A stretch of DNA of 64,000 bases from Kineosporia mesophila. GTDB taxonomy: Bacteria > Actinomycetota > Actinomycetes > Actinomycetales > Kineosporiaceae. A program made the translations under genes and the position numbers. Location of the stretch: positions 212,375 to 276,374 of the forward strand of contig NZ_JAJOMA010000010.1 of the NCBI RefSeq assembly GCF_021129235.1. Reading direction: 5' to 3'. The notes below the pieces were generated by a model. It searched no databases. It worked only from the letters and a program-made list of their open reading frames with translations, and had not been told where the DNA came from. Every line of letters starts with the position of its first letter. Positions within the stretch are counted from its first letter, which is position 1. Of this stretch, positions 1 to 9,062 are shown piece after piece.

Positions 1-1968
1 GGTGACCCCGTGGACCCGACAGCATCCGGCGTCCTCACCGCATCGATCGTTCCTGCCGTGCCCGGACAGGCGGTCCGGCCGGCCGAAGAGCCCAGACAGA
101 ACATCCGCCCCGGTTCCCGCACTCCGGAGGGCTTCTCCAGCGACCCCGAAGAGGCCTCGAATCAGGCTGATCCACTGAACACCGGACCACAGCACCCGAT
201 CTTCTCGCCGGACTCGATCGACCGGCTTGGTGCACCCACCTCGTCCTCTGGCATCCCGGCAAACCCGACCACCCTGCCCGCTCCGACAGACCCGCTGGCC
301 GTGGCCGACGTCCCCACTCCGTCTTCCCCGACCCCGACGTCCCAGAACGGTGCCCTGGTCCTGCCCGACGGCAGCCCGTACGGGATCCGCCTGTCCCTGG
401 CGGAGGTGAAGGGCATCAGCGAGGCCGAGGTGGAACGGGTGGTGGCGAACCGTCCGTACCCGTCGCTGGCCGACTTCTGGCAGCGGGCCAGGATTTCCCG
501 GCCGATCGTGGAGAGGCTGATCATCACCGGGGCCTTCGACTCCCTCTACGGCCTGACCGATGCCCTGCCGGTGCCGGCTCGCGGGCGGACGACCCGTCGT
601 GACCTGTTGCTGCAGCTCGCCGACCTGGAGCGGTGGAGCCGTTCCCTGGAGAACGGGAGGGCCGGAAGCCGGAAGAGAAGAGGTCCGGGCCGGCCGGCCG
701 GAGGGTCCGGGGCGCCACGGCCATCGGAATCGGGCGCCGGGAGCTGGAACGGCATCAGGGACGAGGGCCGGAACCGGAGCGGAGTCAGGGACGGCCTGCG
801 GAGCGGGAGTGATGGAGGAGGTAGGGACGGGGACAGCAGCGGCGTCCGCCGGGCCGCCGGGTTGCAGTCGCAGTCGGCGTTACCTGTGGTCGCGGCCCCG
901 GACCAGTCCGTGCAGCTCGCGCTCGACCTGGGCGATGCCCCGGACCGGATCGTCCCGAGCGGCCTGCCCGAGATGACCAACGCCGAGCGCACCCGCGCCG
1001 AGCTGGAGGTGCTGGGGCTGGATGCGAGCCGTCACGTCCTGGAGTTCTACGAGCCGATGCTGAAGGCGCTCACGATCACCCGGGCCCGCGATGTGCGCGG
1101 GCAGCGCAGCCGGGCGGAGATCCTCGTCGCCGGGGTGAAGGTGGCCACCCAGACCCCACCGGTCCGGACGGGCCGGCGCGTCGTGTTCCTCACCCTGGAC
1201 GACTCGACCGGCCCGGTCGACGCGACCTTCTTCGAAGACGTGCAGGGTCCGTACGCGGGCACGGTGTTCCACTCCTGGCTGCTGGTGGTGAGAGGGGTGC
1301 TCCGCAAGACCGGGCGGCGCGGGGTCTCGCTGCGCGCGACCGGGGCCTGGGAACTGCCGGTGCTGTGGGAGGCCTGGGTGGAGTCCGGACTGGCGGGGGT
1401 GCTGGAAATTCTCCAGGCCGACGAACCGACGGAGCGGAGGTCCCGGCGCCCTCTGCCGGCCGGACTGCCGGCGACGGCCTTCCACGCGGGGATCGTCCCG
1501 GCCCAGGTGGGGGAGGCGACCCCCGGCCGGGTGCTCGGCATCAGCCGCGACGACGGTGCGCTGCCCGGCGCCGGGCCCACCGACTGGGAGGCACCCACCG
1601 GTCTGCCCAGCGGAGACCGGAACAGCTACGGCTCGGCGAAGAGAACCGGTAAAGAGGGGGAGCAGTCCCCGCGTCGCGTGATCGTGCACCCCAGTGGCTA
1701 CCGGCAGTCGCCCTACGCGGACCTGAGACCAGCGGGCACCGACACCCGGGAGACCCGCCGGATGCAGGCCACCGAGCGGGAGGCCGCGCAGGGCGAACGC
1801 CGGCGCCGGGAGGAGGAACGTCGCTATCGGACCCGGACGGAGGAGGCTCCGGACATGACCGCGGAGCCGGAGGAACAGGAGAACCTCCGCCGTCAGGAGG
1901 AGTCCCGCCGCCGGCGTGAGCCTTCCCGCAAGCTCTGGCACTCCAGCCCCGGAAGTTCCGGCCGGTGA
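1..1968 (+). CDS. dnaE2: Error-prone DNA polymerase DnaE2, C-terminal part (5' end outside window)
   Basis: The frame is open from base 1, so this is the 3' part of a longer gene. The product would be the alpha-type catalytic subunit used in error-prone, damage-induced synthesis. Visible parts, in order: a Pro/Ser/Thr-rich stretch of about 120 residues; a helix-hairpin-helix region (IRLSLAEVKGI at about 380-560); a Gly/Arg-rich linker (about 650-880); the MTNAERTRAELEVLGLDASRH segment (about 970-1040); an OB-fold (VVFLTLDDSTGPVDATFFED, about 1180-1250); and an Arg/Glu-rich tail of about 170 residues. Termination soon after the OB-fold fits DnaE2 better than replicative DnaE1. The low-complexity linkers are longer than usual. 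Its stop overlaps the dinB start. The polymerase catalytic domain is outside the window, so activity cannot be judged. Confidence 0.75.
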   Translation, partial: GDPVDPTASGVLTASIVPAVPGQAVRPAEEPRQNIRPGSRTPEGFSSDPEEASNQADPLNTGPQHPIFSPDSIDRLGAPTSSSGIPANPTTLPAPTDPLAVADVPTPSSPTPTSQNGALVLPDGSPYGIRLSLAEVKGISEAEVERVVANRPYPSLADFWQRARISRPIVERLIITGAFDSLYGLTDALPVPARGRTTRRDLLLQLADLERWSRSLENGRAGSRKRRGPGRPAGGSGAPRPSESGAGSWNGIRDEGRNRSGVRDGLRSGSDGGGRDGDSSGVRRAAGLQSQSALPVVAAPDQSVQLALDLGDAPDRIVPSGLPEMTNAERTRAELEVLGLDASRHVLEFYEPMLKALTITRARDVRGQRSRAEILVAGVKVATQTPPVRTGRRVVFLTLDDSTGPVDATFFEDVQGPYAGTVFHSWLLVVRGVLRKTGRRGVSLRATGAWELPVLWEAWVESGLAGVLEILQADEPTERRSRRPLPAGLPATAFHAGIVPAQVGEATPGRVLGISRDDGALPGAGPTDWEAPTGLPSGDRNSYGSAKRTGKEGEQSPRRVIVHPSGYRQSPYADLRPAGTDTRETRRMQATEREAAQGERRRREEERRYRTRTEEAPDMTAEPEEQENLRRQEESRRRREPSRKLWHSSPGSSGR

Positions 1969-3278
1969 GCCGCCGCAGCTACCGCCGGACCGGCGCGGGT
2001 CTGTCGCAGGACGACAGCGGATGCCTGATCCTGCACGCGGACATGGACGCCTTCTACGCCTCGGTCGAGCTGATCGACCGCCCGCATCTGCGGGGGCAGC
2101 CGGTGATCGTCGGCGGGGGAGGCCGGTCGGTGGTGCTCTCGGCCACCTACGAGGCCCGGCGCAGCGGTGTGCACGCGGCCATGCCGATGGGCCGGGCCCG
2201 GCGGCTCTGCCCGGAGGCTGTGGTGATCGAGCCCGACCACGACCGGTACGCCGAGGTCTCGCGCGGGGTGATGGAGGTCTTCCGCTCGGTGACGCCGCTG
2301 GTCGAGCCTCTCAGCCTGGACGAGGCGTTCATCGATGTCTCCGGCGCGGTGCGGGGATCGGGTACGCCGTCGCAGATTGCCGCGGTGATCCGCGACCGGA
2401 TCGCGGACGAGCAGCGCATCGCCTGCTCGGTCGGGATCGCGGCCACCAAGTTCGTGGCCAAGCTGGCCTCGGCCCAGGCCAAACCGGACGGTGTGCTGGT
2501 GGTGCCCCGCGACGAGACGGTGACGTTCCTGCACGGGCTGCCGGCCGGTGCGCTGTGGGGAGTGGGGGAGAAGACGGAGGAGGCGCTGCGGCGACTGGGA
2601 CTGGTGACGGTCGCCGACATCGCCCACACCCCGAAGGCGACCCTCCGCCGGGCGCTGGGCGACGCCTCGGGCGCCCATCTGCACGACCTCGCCTGGGGCC
2701 TCGACCCCCGTCCGGTGATACCCGAAACGGTCGAGAAGAGCATCGGCGGCGAAGAGACTTTCAGCACAGACATCGATGACCCCGACGTGATATCCCGCGA
2801 ACTGCTAAGGCTCAGCGAGCGGGTGGCGGCGCGGACCCGGGCGGCCGGGCTGGTCGGGCGCACCGTGGTGATCAAGATCCGGTTCGCCGATTTCAGCACG
2901 ATCACCCGATCCCGCACGCTGCCGGAGCACACCGATCTTGCGCGCGTCCTGCACGCCACCGCGCTCGCCCTGTATGCCCGGCTGGGCCTCGACCGGGCAC
3001 GGTTGAGGCTGGTGGGAGTGCGTTTGGAAGGGCTCCGGGAGGCGTCGGAGGGGCACCACCAGATGACGCTGGACGAACGCCCCCTGGGCTGGCGGGAGGC
3101 AGAGAGGGCGGTGGACCGGGCCAGTGCCCGGTTCGGTGCGGGGGCGGTGCGTCCGGCCAGCTTGGTGGCACAACCTGCCGCGACGGAGGAGACTGCCCGG
3201 CACCGCCGGGCCCCCCGTTCCGGCGACGGTCATGGCCCCCTCCGGTATCAAGCCAGACATCCGTATGGCCGAGAATGA
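1965..3278 (+). CDS. dinB: DNA polymerase IV (Y-family translesion polymerase)
   Basis: Lesion-bypass polymerase of 437 residues. The metal-binding motif DMDAFYASVE lies at residues 26-35 and the second catalytic motif SLDEAF near 120, so this is an active DinB rather than an inactive ImuB-like protein. The thumb HhH region (ALWGVGEKTEEALRRLGL) and the little-finger domain follow. The C-terminus is a short basic, disordered tail. The GTG start shares four bases (GTGA) with the dnaE2 stop, so the two polymerases are probably translated together. The usual actinobacterial partners of dnaE2, imuA and imuB, are not in view. Confidence 0.93.
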   Translation: MSRRSYRRTGAGLSQDDSGCLILHADMDAFYASVELIDRPHLRGQPVIVGGGGRSVVLSATYEARRSGVHAAMPMGRARRLCPEAVVIEPDHDRYAEVSRGVMEVFRSVTPLVEPLSLDEAFIDVSGAVRGSGTPSQIAAVIRDRIADEQRIACSVGIAATKFVAKLASAQAKPDGVLVVPRDETVTFLHGLPAGALWGVGEKTEEALRRLGLVTVADIAHTPKATLRRALGDASGAHLHDLAWGLDPRPVIPETVEKSIGGEETFSTDIDDPDVISRELLRLSERVAARTRAAGLVGRTVVIKIRFADFSTITRSRTLPEHTDLARVLHATALALYARLGLDRARLRLVGVRLEGLREASEGHHQMTLDERPLGWREAERAVDRASARFGAGAVRPASLVAQPAATEETARHRRAPRSGDGHGPLRYQARHPYGRE

Positions 3279-3393
3279 GGAGACCGTCCGGGTGGGATGG
3301 CCGATCGGCTTTCGCGGTAGGCGTGTGCGACCTATTCTGTGACCATCGCCGGAACGCATGTGGAACGACCGGTGTGACCGTCAGGAGGTCGAA

Positions 3394-3780
3394 GTGCCGC
3401 TCTCCGATAACGAGCAGCGTCTGCTTGAGCAGATGGAGCGCGCGCTCTATGCCGAGGATCCGAAGTTCGCCTCGGCAATGCGTGGTGCCAACCGACGGCC
3501 AGGGGCCGGTCGGCGGCTTGCTATTGGGGGCACGGGTATCGTGCTCGGGCTCGTAGTGCTCGTCTTTGGCGTGGCCAATAACAACATCCCGGTCGGGGTG
3601 CTCGGCTTCGTCTGCATGCTCGGTGGTACGGCTTATGCCGTTTCCAGTAAGCGCAGAGGGCCAGTAGGCGTTGTCAATGCGGCCGGTGCCGTCCGTCCCC
3701 CGGTGAAACGCAAAGCCAGCAAGGGCAGCTTCATGCAGCGCCTAGAGCAGCGCTGGGATCGTCGCAGGGATGAACGCTGA
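3394..3780 (+). CDS. DUF3040 membrane protein
   Basis: The 128-residue product starts at the GTG that follows CAGGAGG with 5-base spacing. The N-terminus (PLSDNEQRLLEQMERALYAE) is the hallmark of DUF3040, an actinobacterial family that lies just upstream of dcw clusters. Two hydrophobic segments (about residues 43-62 and 66-84) are followed by a basic tail (KRKASKGSFMQRLEQRWDRR). The function is unknown; the position next to cell-wall genes suggests an envelope role. An in-frame ATG 36 bases upstream exists but has no ribosome binding site. Confidence 0.88.
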   Translation: MPLSDNEQRLLEQMERALYAEDPKFASAMRGANRRPGAGRRLAIGGTGIVLGLVVLVFGVANNNIPVGVLGFVCMLGGTAYAVSSKRRGPVGVVNAAGAVRPPVKRKASKGSFMQRLEQRWDRRRDER

Positions 3781-3939
3781 TCAGCACCGTTCCTGTGAAC
3801 ACGTCAGACAGCACATGAAAGATGCTTGACGGCAAGGGGCCCCGCTCCGGCGGGGCCGACAAGCTGAATGCAGGGTTCATGGAGGCGGTACCGCACTCGT
3901 GCGGCGCCGCCTAGCGCTGTTTGGCGAGCGAACCCGTCG

Positions 3940-3993
3940 TCATGATCAGGCCCGGGTCGGCCCTGCCACGGGGCGGCCCGGGCCTGATCATGA
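3940..3993. repeat. 17-bp inverted repeat, TCATGATCAGGCCCGGG arms
   Basis: The arms at 3940-3956 and 3977-3993 are perfect reverse complements separated by 20 bases. The loop can pair further (GCCC with GGGC). The TGATCATG core recurs in the other intergenic palindromes of this window. No U-tract follows, so it is not a classical terminator. Confidence 0.85.
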
Positions 3994-4063
3994 GGAGAAC
4001 AGGGCACAGAACCTGATGGTGGACGCCCGAACTCACCTGGGTGCGTCCCCAGCCCTTTCGTTC

Positions 4064-4144
4064 GTGATCATGCAAAACCTCCCCCGCGTTCTAGAACTCT
4101 GTCGCTGAGAGTTCTAGAACCTCGGGGAGGTTTTGCATGATCAC
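4064..4144. repeat. 37-bp-arm palindrome of a dispersed repeat family (copy 1)
   Basis: The left arm at 4064-4100 begins GTGATCATGCAAAACCTCCC and ends GTTCTAGAACTCT. The right arm at 4108-4144 is its reverse complement with about three mismatches around a 7-base loop. The flanks also match partly (GTCCCC...TTTC against AAAAAGGGGGAC). Part-copies lie near 43381, 44195 and 45941. It sits between convergent genes and would form a very stable hairpin in RNA or a cruciform in DNA. Confidence 0.85.
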
Positions 4145-4186
4145 AAAAAGGGGGACGCGCGAACAGGGGGACTGAGACGGGCCGGG

Positions 4187-6574
4187 TCAGGAGCGGGTGC
4201 TGCCGGCCTTCTCCCGGGGCTTGCGCCCAGCGGTTCCGTCCTCGTCCGGTCCGGAGGAGGACGATCCCCGCCGGAAGCGTGACGTGATCCAGGGGGTCAG
4301 CCCGGCCAGGGCGGTGAGGCCGGAGCCGGGCCACAGGCGGGCCGTCCACCGGGTGCGGCCGGACTTCTGCACCGCCACCGCCCCGACAATGAGGGCGACG
4401 TCATGGCGCCGGTCGGCCGCGGCCCGGCCCGGCTCGTCGGTCGGCGGGGCGTAGAGGGCGTTCTCCAGTTCGTCCACCAGCCGGTCCAGCGCGGCGGACT
4501 GCTCGGGTGCGAGCTGGTAATCGTCGTTGAGACGTTGCCGGACGGCGCGCGGCGTCCACGACGCGGCCCAGCGCACCCCCAGGTCGCTCAGCCCGAGCCG
4601 CAGGTCGTCCCACGCGGCGGTGGCCAGGCCGGACGCGGTGACGGCCTGCCGCCAGCGCCGCCGTCCGGCCACGACGGAGGCCGTGCGGGGCGCGGCCAGG
4701 CCGAGCAGCACGACCAGCAGCAGCACCACGGGCTGCCACGGCACCGAGAAGCCTCCGTCGGACGAGGTACCCGCGGCCTCCTGCTGCTCCTGCGTGGCCT
4801 CGGCCTCGGCGGTGCTACTGGCGTCGCCCTCGCTGGTGTCCGGCGCGGTGGTGGTGCTGGTCTGGCTGTCGGGGGTGTCGGAGTTCGTGCCGGTGTTCGG
4901 CAGGGTCCAGTCGGGGGCAGCCTGACCGCTGCGCGGCGTCGGCTCGAAACGCACCCAGCCGACACCGGCGAAGTACAGCTCGGGCCAGGCGTGGGCGTCG
5001 CGCGAGGAGATGATGCGGGTGTTCTGGGTCTGCACGCTGCCGGGCAGGAAGCCGACGGCGACCCGGGCGGGAATGCCGAGCTGGCGCGCCATCACGGCCA
5101 TCGTCGAGGCGTAGTGCACGCAGTAGCCCTCGCGGGCCTTGAGGAACTCCACGATCGCCTGGGCACTGCCGTCACCGTTCTTGGTCTCGGGTGCCTTGGT
5201 GTTGTAGACGAAGCCGCCGCCGGTGCGGAACCACTCCTGGAGCCGTACGGCCTTCTCGTAGGCGGATCCGTTGCCGGCCACGTTACGGGCGGTCCGCTCG
5301 ATCTCGGCGGGCATGTCGTCGGGCAGCTGGGTGTACTGCTTGACGATCCCCTCCGGGGCCGTGCCGGCGTTGGCCAGCTGGTCGGCGGTCGGCGTGACCT
5401 CGGTGAACTCGACGCCGTAGTTGGCCTGGGTGGTGTCGACCTTGTTGCCGATGACGTTCAGCGTGTCCGGGTCGTACAGCCACTCGCCGTCCAGCCCGGT
5501 GACGGTCCTCGCCGGGTAGGGCAGGGGCAGGTAGGTCTCCCGCAGCCGGTAGATCTGGATCTGACTGGTCTCACTCGAGGTCTTCACCGCGGCGGTCAGA
5601 CCGGGCGCCGTGGGCAGCCCTTTGCTGATGTTGTTGGCGCGCGGGATCTTCTTCCCGCTCGGCTTCCAGGTCTTGCCGTCGTACTCGTCGTCGGTGACGA
5701 TCCGCAGCGGGTCCGGGTTGTCGACCGTGGTGGTGTAGGCGAGCAGTTCGGTGTCGACCGGGTCGTTCAGGTCGCGGCGCATGTCGAGGATCGGGTTGAT
5801 CCGGGTGATCACGGTGCCACCGGAACCGTCGGAGCCGTCGCCGGATCCGCCGAGCAGCTGGTTGTCCAGACCGGGCACGAAGGAGGGGATCGCCACGGCC
5901 AGGGCCACAGCGGCCAGGCCCACCCGGCGACCGCCCCGGGCCAGGCCGGTGTCGCCGCCGGCCCGGGCGGGACGCTGCCCGGCCGAGGCCAGCACCCGGC
6001 CCCAGGCGCGCACCCGGTCACCGGCGTCGGCGGAGAGCAGCAGCAGGAAACCCGCGGCCGCGATCAGGAACAGGTACCAGGGCAGACCGTCGTCGAGAAG
6101 GGCGGCGGGCACGCAGTACATCGCCAGCAGCGGCAGCCCGGCCAGGGCCGGCTGCCGGAACGAGGTGGCCAGGATGTCGACGGCCAGCGCGACCAGCCCG
6201 GTACCCCCGGCGGCGAGCAGCACGATCCCGCGCGTCGCGTCGACCGGCGGGGACTGGCTCTGGGTGATCTGGAGACCGGTGTCGAGCAGGTCGGAGAGCA
6301 TCCGGACGGCGCCGGGCGGGTCGGCGATCTCACCGCGCGCGAACAGCACGACGATCGCCAGGAACAGCACGACGGCCTGGAGCCCGACCACGGCCGGCCA
6401 CCAGCCCCGGGCCAGCTGGCGCCCGACGATGCCGGTCACCATCACCGCCAGCACCATGATCGCCGCGGCGAACAGCCAGGTGGAACCCTTGATCAGGGGA
6501 GCGAGGGTGAGCGCGGCCACCAGGCTGGCGACCGCGGCGGTCACCGCCATCCGCTCGTCGGAACCGTTGCTCAT
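4187..6574 (-). CDS. Membrane-anchored transglutaminase-like protein (TgpA-type, DUF3488/DUF4129)
   Basis: The 795-residue product has an N-terminal block of about six membrane helices, a large extracytoplasmic segment, a transglutaminase/protease core with Cys485 (EGYCVHYAS) and His528 (RDAHAWPEL) followed by GWVRFEPTPR, a Ser/Thr-rich linker, a further membrane helix, and a C-terminal cytoplasmic DUF4129-like region. The ATG shares four bases with the stop of the upstream DUF58 gene. With the MoxR ATPase and DUF58 protein it forms the widespread MoxR/DUF58/transglutaminase operon, thought to act in envelope protein assembly or processing. The substrate is unknown. Confidence 0.9.
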   Translation of the reverse strand: MSNGSDERMAVTAAVASLVAALTLAPLIKGSTWLFAAAIMVLAVMVTGIVGRQLARGWWPAVVGLQAVVLFLAIVVLFARGEIADPPGAVRMLSDLLDTGLQITQSQSPPVDATRGIVLLAAGGTGLVALAVDILATSFRQPALAGLPLLAMYCVPAALLDDGLPWYLFLIAAAGFLLLLSADAGDRVRAWGRVLASAGQRPARAGGDTGLARGGRRVGLAAVALAVAIPSFVPGLDNQLLGGSGDGSDGSGGTVITRINPILDMRRDLNDPVDTELLAYTTTVDNPDPLRIVTDDEYDGKTWKPSGKKIPRANNISKGLPTAPGLTAAVKTSSETSQIQIYRLRETYLPLPYPARTVTGLDGEWLYDPDTLNVIGNKVDTTQANYGVEFTEVTPTADQLANAGTAPEGIVKQYTQLPDDMPAEIERTARNVAGNGSAYEKAVRLQEWFRTGGGFVYNTKAPETKNGDGSAQAIVEFLKAREGYCVHYASTMAVMARQLGIPARVAVGFLPGSVQTQNTRIISSRDAHAWPELYFAGVGWVRFEPTPRSGQAAPDWTLPNTGTNSDTPDSQTSTTTAPDTSEGDASSTAEAEATQEQQEAAGTSSDGGFSVPWQPVVLLLVVLLGLAAPRTASVVAGRRRWRQAVTASGLATAAWDDLRLGLSDLGVRWAASWTPRAVRQRLNDDYQLAPEQSAALDRLVDELENALYAPPTDEPGRAAADRRHDVALIVGAVAVQKSGRTRWTARLWPGSGLTALAGLTPWITSRFRRGSSSSGPDEDGTAGRKPREKAGSTRS

Positions 6575-8067
6575 CACAGAAACCGCCCAAAGCCGTCGCC
6601 GGAACCGTTCTGGCCGTTCGCCGTGCCGTTCGCCGTGCCGTTCGCAGGGCCGTTCGCAGGGCCGTTCGCCGGGCCACCAGCACGGCCGTTCCCGCCGTTC
6701 GCGGCCCAGCCCGGAGTCCCATTCATAGACGCCGAAGCTGTGCCGCCCGCGGGCACAGGCGGTGGGGAGACCCCGATCCCGGCCCCGAGCTCCGCGCCGG
6801 CTCCGACCGCGGTGCTCGCCGCGCTGCTCCAGACCTCGGTGATGATCTGCCGCGGCCCGGCCTCGACGACGGCCCAGCCGCCACCCCGCAGCAGGGACAT
6901 CATCCGCTGGCGGTTCTGGGTGGAGCCCCGGGCCGCGTTCTGCGCCCACTCCGGCGTGTTCAGCAGCACCGCGATCCCGCCGCGGCCCTCCAGGCCCAGT
7001 TCCCCGAGCTTCAGGGCCACCGACTCGTCGATGTCGCCGAGCACCGCGATGACCAGACCGTCGCCCCCGGCACGGTGCATGGTGGCCACGGCGTCGTCCA
7101 GCACGTCGTCGTCGCCGGCCTGTACCACGGCGAGCCGTTCCAGTAGCTCCCCGGAGGCCTCCCCGGAGTGCGGGTTGGACCAGGCGGCGGGGGTGCCGTC
7201 CACGATCAGGCGGATGCCGTGCTTCTCTTCGGCGAAGTGCACGGCGATCGACGCGGCCGCGCTGACCGCCCACTCGAACGAGGAGCCCGGGCCGTCCCCG
7301 CGGTGGGCGCGGGCCCGGGTGTCGAGCAGCACGGTGGCGCGCATCTGCCGGGGCTGTTCCTCGCGGCGCACCATCAGCTCGCCGCGCTTGGCGGTGGATC
7401 GCCAGTGCACGCGGCGCAGGTCGTCGCCCTCGCGGTACTCCCGGGTGGCGATGTCGTCCTCACCACTGACCGCGGCCGCCCGGGCCAGCGAGTCGCCCGC
7501 GCCGCCCCAGGTGCCGCCCGCGGTCAGGGGCACCAGCGGGTGCAGCTGGGGCACCACCACGACGTGGTCGTTACCGGTGAAGGAGCGGGTCAGCTCGCAC
7601 ATCCCGAACGGATCGGTGACGCGCAGCCGCAGCGGGCCGATCGGGTACTTGCCGCGCATCGCCGCGGTGAGCGAGTAGGTGACGGCGGCCCGCTGGCCGC
7701 CGGGCATCCGGTCGAGCACGAAACGTGGGGGAGCACCCAGCACGGGTGGCACCCGGTCTTCCGCCAGCAGCACCCGGGTGCGCAGCGAGGCCAGGTTCTG
7801 CAGCTCCAGCCGCACCCGCATCGGGCTGCCGACCGAGACCCGCGGCGGGGTGGTGGTGCGGGTCAGGCCGATCCGGTAGTGCGCCCGGGTCAGCATGTAC
7901 ACGCAGGCCAGCGGCAGGACGAGCAGCAGGACCGCGATCCGGAGCAGATCCTGACGGCCGAGTACCACCGCGCAGATGCCGGAGGCGACCCCGGCGGAGA
8001 GGAAGGACCGCCCCCGGGTGGTCAGCCCGGACAGCGCCGCGCGGGCCCGGGAGAGGGCGGACCTCAC
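6574..8067 (-). CDS. DUF58 domain protein, MoxR-associated, with repetitive C-terminal tail
   Basis: The 497-residue product begins with two hydrophobic helices (about residues 15-55), then an immunoglobulin-like segment and the DUF58/vWA-like core (EYREGDDLRRVHWRSTAKRGELMVRREE). The tail after about residue 440 is low complexity with PANG/TANG repeats. The GTG start overlaps the MoxR stop by four bases and the stop overlaps the transglutaminase start. DUF58 proteins are thought to act as adaptors for MoxR ATPases. Starts further upstream would run back through the MoxR gene and are rejected. Confidence 0.9.
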   Translation of the reverse strand: MRSALSRARAALSGLTTRGRSFLSAGVASGICAVVLGRQDLLRIAVLLLVLPLACVYMLTRAHYRIGLTRTTTPPRVSVGSPMRVRLELQNLASLRTRVLLAEDRVPPVLGAPPRFVLDRMPGGQRAAVTYSLTAAMRGKYPIGPLRLRVTDPFGMCELTRSFTGNDHVVVVPQLHPLVPLTAGGTWGGAGDSLARAAAVSGEDDIATREYREGDDLRRVHWRSTAKRGELMVRREEQPRQMRATVLLDTRARAHRGDGPGSSFEWAVSAAASIAVHFAEEKHGIRLIVDGTPAAWSNPHSGEASGELLERLAVVQAGDDDVLDDAVATMHRAGGDGLVIAVLGDIDESVALKLGELGLEGRGGIAVLLNTPEWAQNAARGSTQNRQRMMSLLRGGGWAVVEAGPRQIITEVWSSAASTAVGAGAELGAGIGVSPPPVPAGGTASASMNGTPGWAANGGNGRAGGPANGPANGPANGTANGTANGQNGSGDGFGRFL

Positions 8068-9062
8068 GCCGGCCAGGAACCGTTGCTCGCGGCGGCGCGC
8101 GGGGCGGGCACCGGCACCTGGCTGAGGATCGAGGCGAGCACGTCGGCCGGGGCCCGGCGGGACAGCTGCGCCTCGGCGCTCGGCATCAGGCGGTGGGCCA
8201 GCACCAGCGGGGTGAGCGACTGCACGTCGTCGGGGATCACGTGACCCCGGCCGCTCATCGCGGCCCGGGCCTTGGAGGCGCGCAGCAGGTGCAGGGCCGA
8301 CCGCGGGGAGGCGCCCAGGCGTAGCTCCGGGTTCGAGCGGGTGGCCCGGACCAGGTTGACCACGTACTCCTTGATGCCGTCGGCGGCGTACACCGACCGG
8401 CTCACCGCGATCAGGGAGCGCACCGTGTTCGCGTCGCAGGCCGGGCGCAGGCCGGACAGCGGGTCGTGCTCGCCGTGGTGACCGAGCATGTCCAGCTCGG
8501 CGTTGGCGGAGGGGTAGCCCATCGACACCCGCGCCATGAAGCGGTCGCGCTGGGCCTCGGGCAGCGGGAAGGTGCCCTCCATCTCCACCGGGTTCTGGGT
8601 CGCGACCACGATGAAGGGGGACTCCAGGTAGTGGGTCACACCGTCGACCGTGACCTGGTGCTCCTCCATGCACTCCAGGAGGGCGGACTGCGTCTTCGGG
8701 CTGGCGCGGTTGATCTCGTCACCGACCACGATGTTCGCGAACACGGCGCCGGGCTTGAACTCGAACTCGTGCCGTTCCTGCCGGTAGATGCTGACGCCGG
8801 TGACGTCGCTGGGCAGCAGGTCGGGCGTGAACTGGATGCGCTTGACCGTGCAGTCGACCGCCCGGCCGAGCGCCTTGGCCAGCATGGTCTTACCGACGCC
8901 GGGCACGTCTTCCACCAGCAGGTGGCCCTCGGCCAGCAGAACCGTGACGGCGAGGTCCACCACGTCGGGTTTGCCCTCGATGACCGACTCGATCGCCGAC
9001 TTGATAGCTCCGGTCACGCCTGCGAGGTACTCGAGTTCCCGCGGGCCGGCCATGGTCGTCAC
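8064..9062 (-). CDS. MoxR-family AAA+ ATPase
   Basis: The 332-residue chaperone-like ATPase has Walker A GVGKT (Lys58), Walker B/sensor signature VVGDEINRASPKTQ, sensor 1 VVATQNPVE and an arginine-finger region PEAQRDRFMARV. The GTG start is chosen because GGAGG lies 8 bases upstream; an ATG three codons later is the alternative. It is the first gene of the three-gene operon and diverges from mraZ across 679 bases. Confidence 0.95.
   Translation of the reverse strand: MTTMAGPRELEYLAGVTGAIKSAIESVIEGKPDVVDLAVTVLLAEGHLLVEDVPGVGKTMLAKALGRAVDCTVKRIQFTPDLLPSDVTGVSIYRQERHEFEFKPGAVFANIVVGDEINRASPKTQSALLECMEEHQVTVDGVTHYLESPFIVVATQNPVEMEGTFPLPEAQRDRFMARVSMGYPSANAELDMLGHHGEHDPLSGLRPACDANTVRSLIAVSRSVYAADGIKEYVVNLVRATRSNPELRLGASPRSALHLLRASKARAAMSGRGHVIPDDVQSLTPLVLAHRLMPSAEAQLSRRAPADVLASILSQVPVPAPRAAASNGSWPA

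Larger units (their letters stand above)
3781..4186. other. Intergenic region holding two large palindromes
   Basis: No convincing gene lies between the DUF3040 gene and the converging transglutaminase gene. The 406 bases hold the inverted repeats at 3940-3993 and 4064-4144 (separate entries), which may end transcription from both sides. Confidence 0.7.

Noticed and set aside
4403..7678. Open frame of 1091 codons on the plus strand, opposite the transglutaminase and DUF58 genes
   Set aside because: It is antisense to two well-supported genes, is rich in Gly, Arg, Gln and His without domains, and is typical of high-GC shadow frames.
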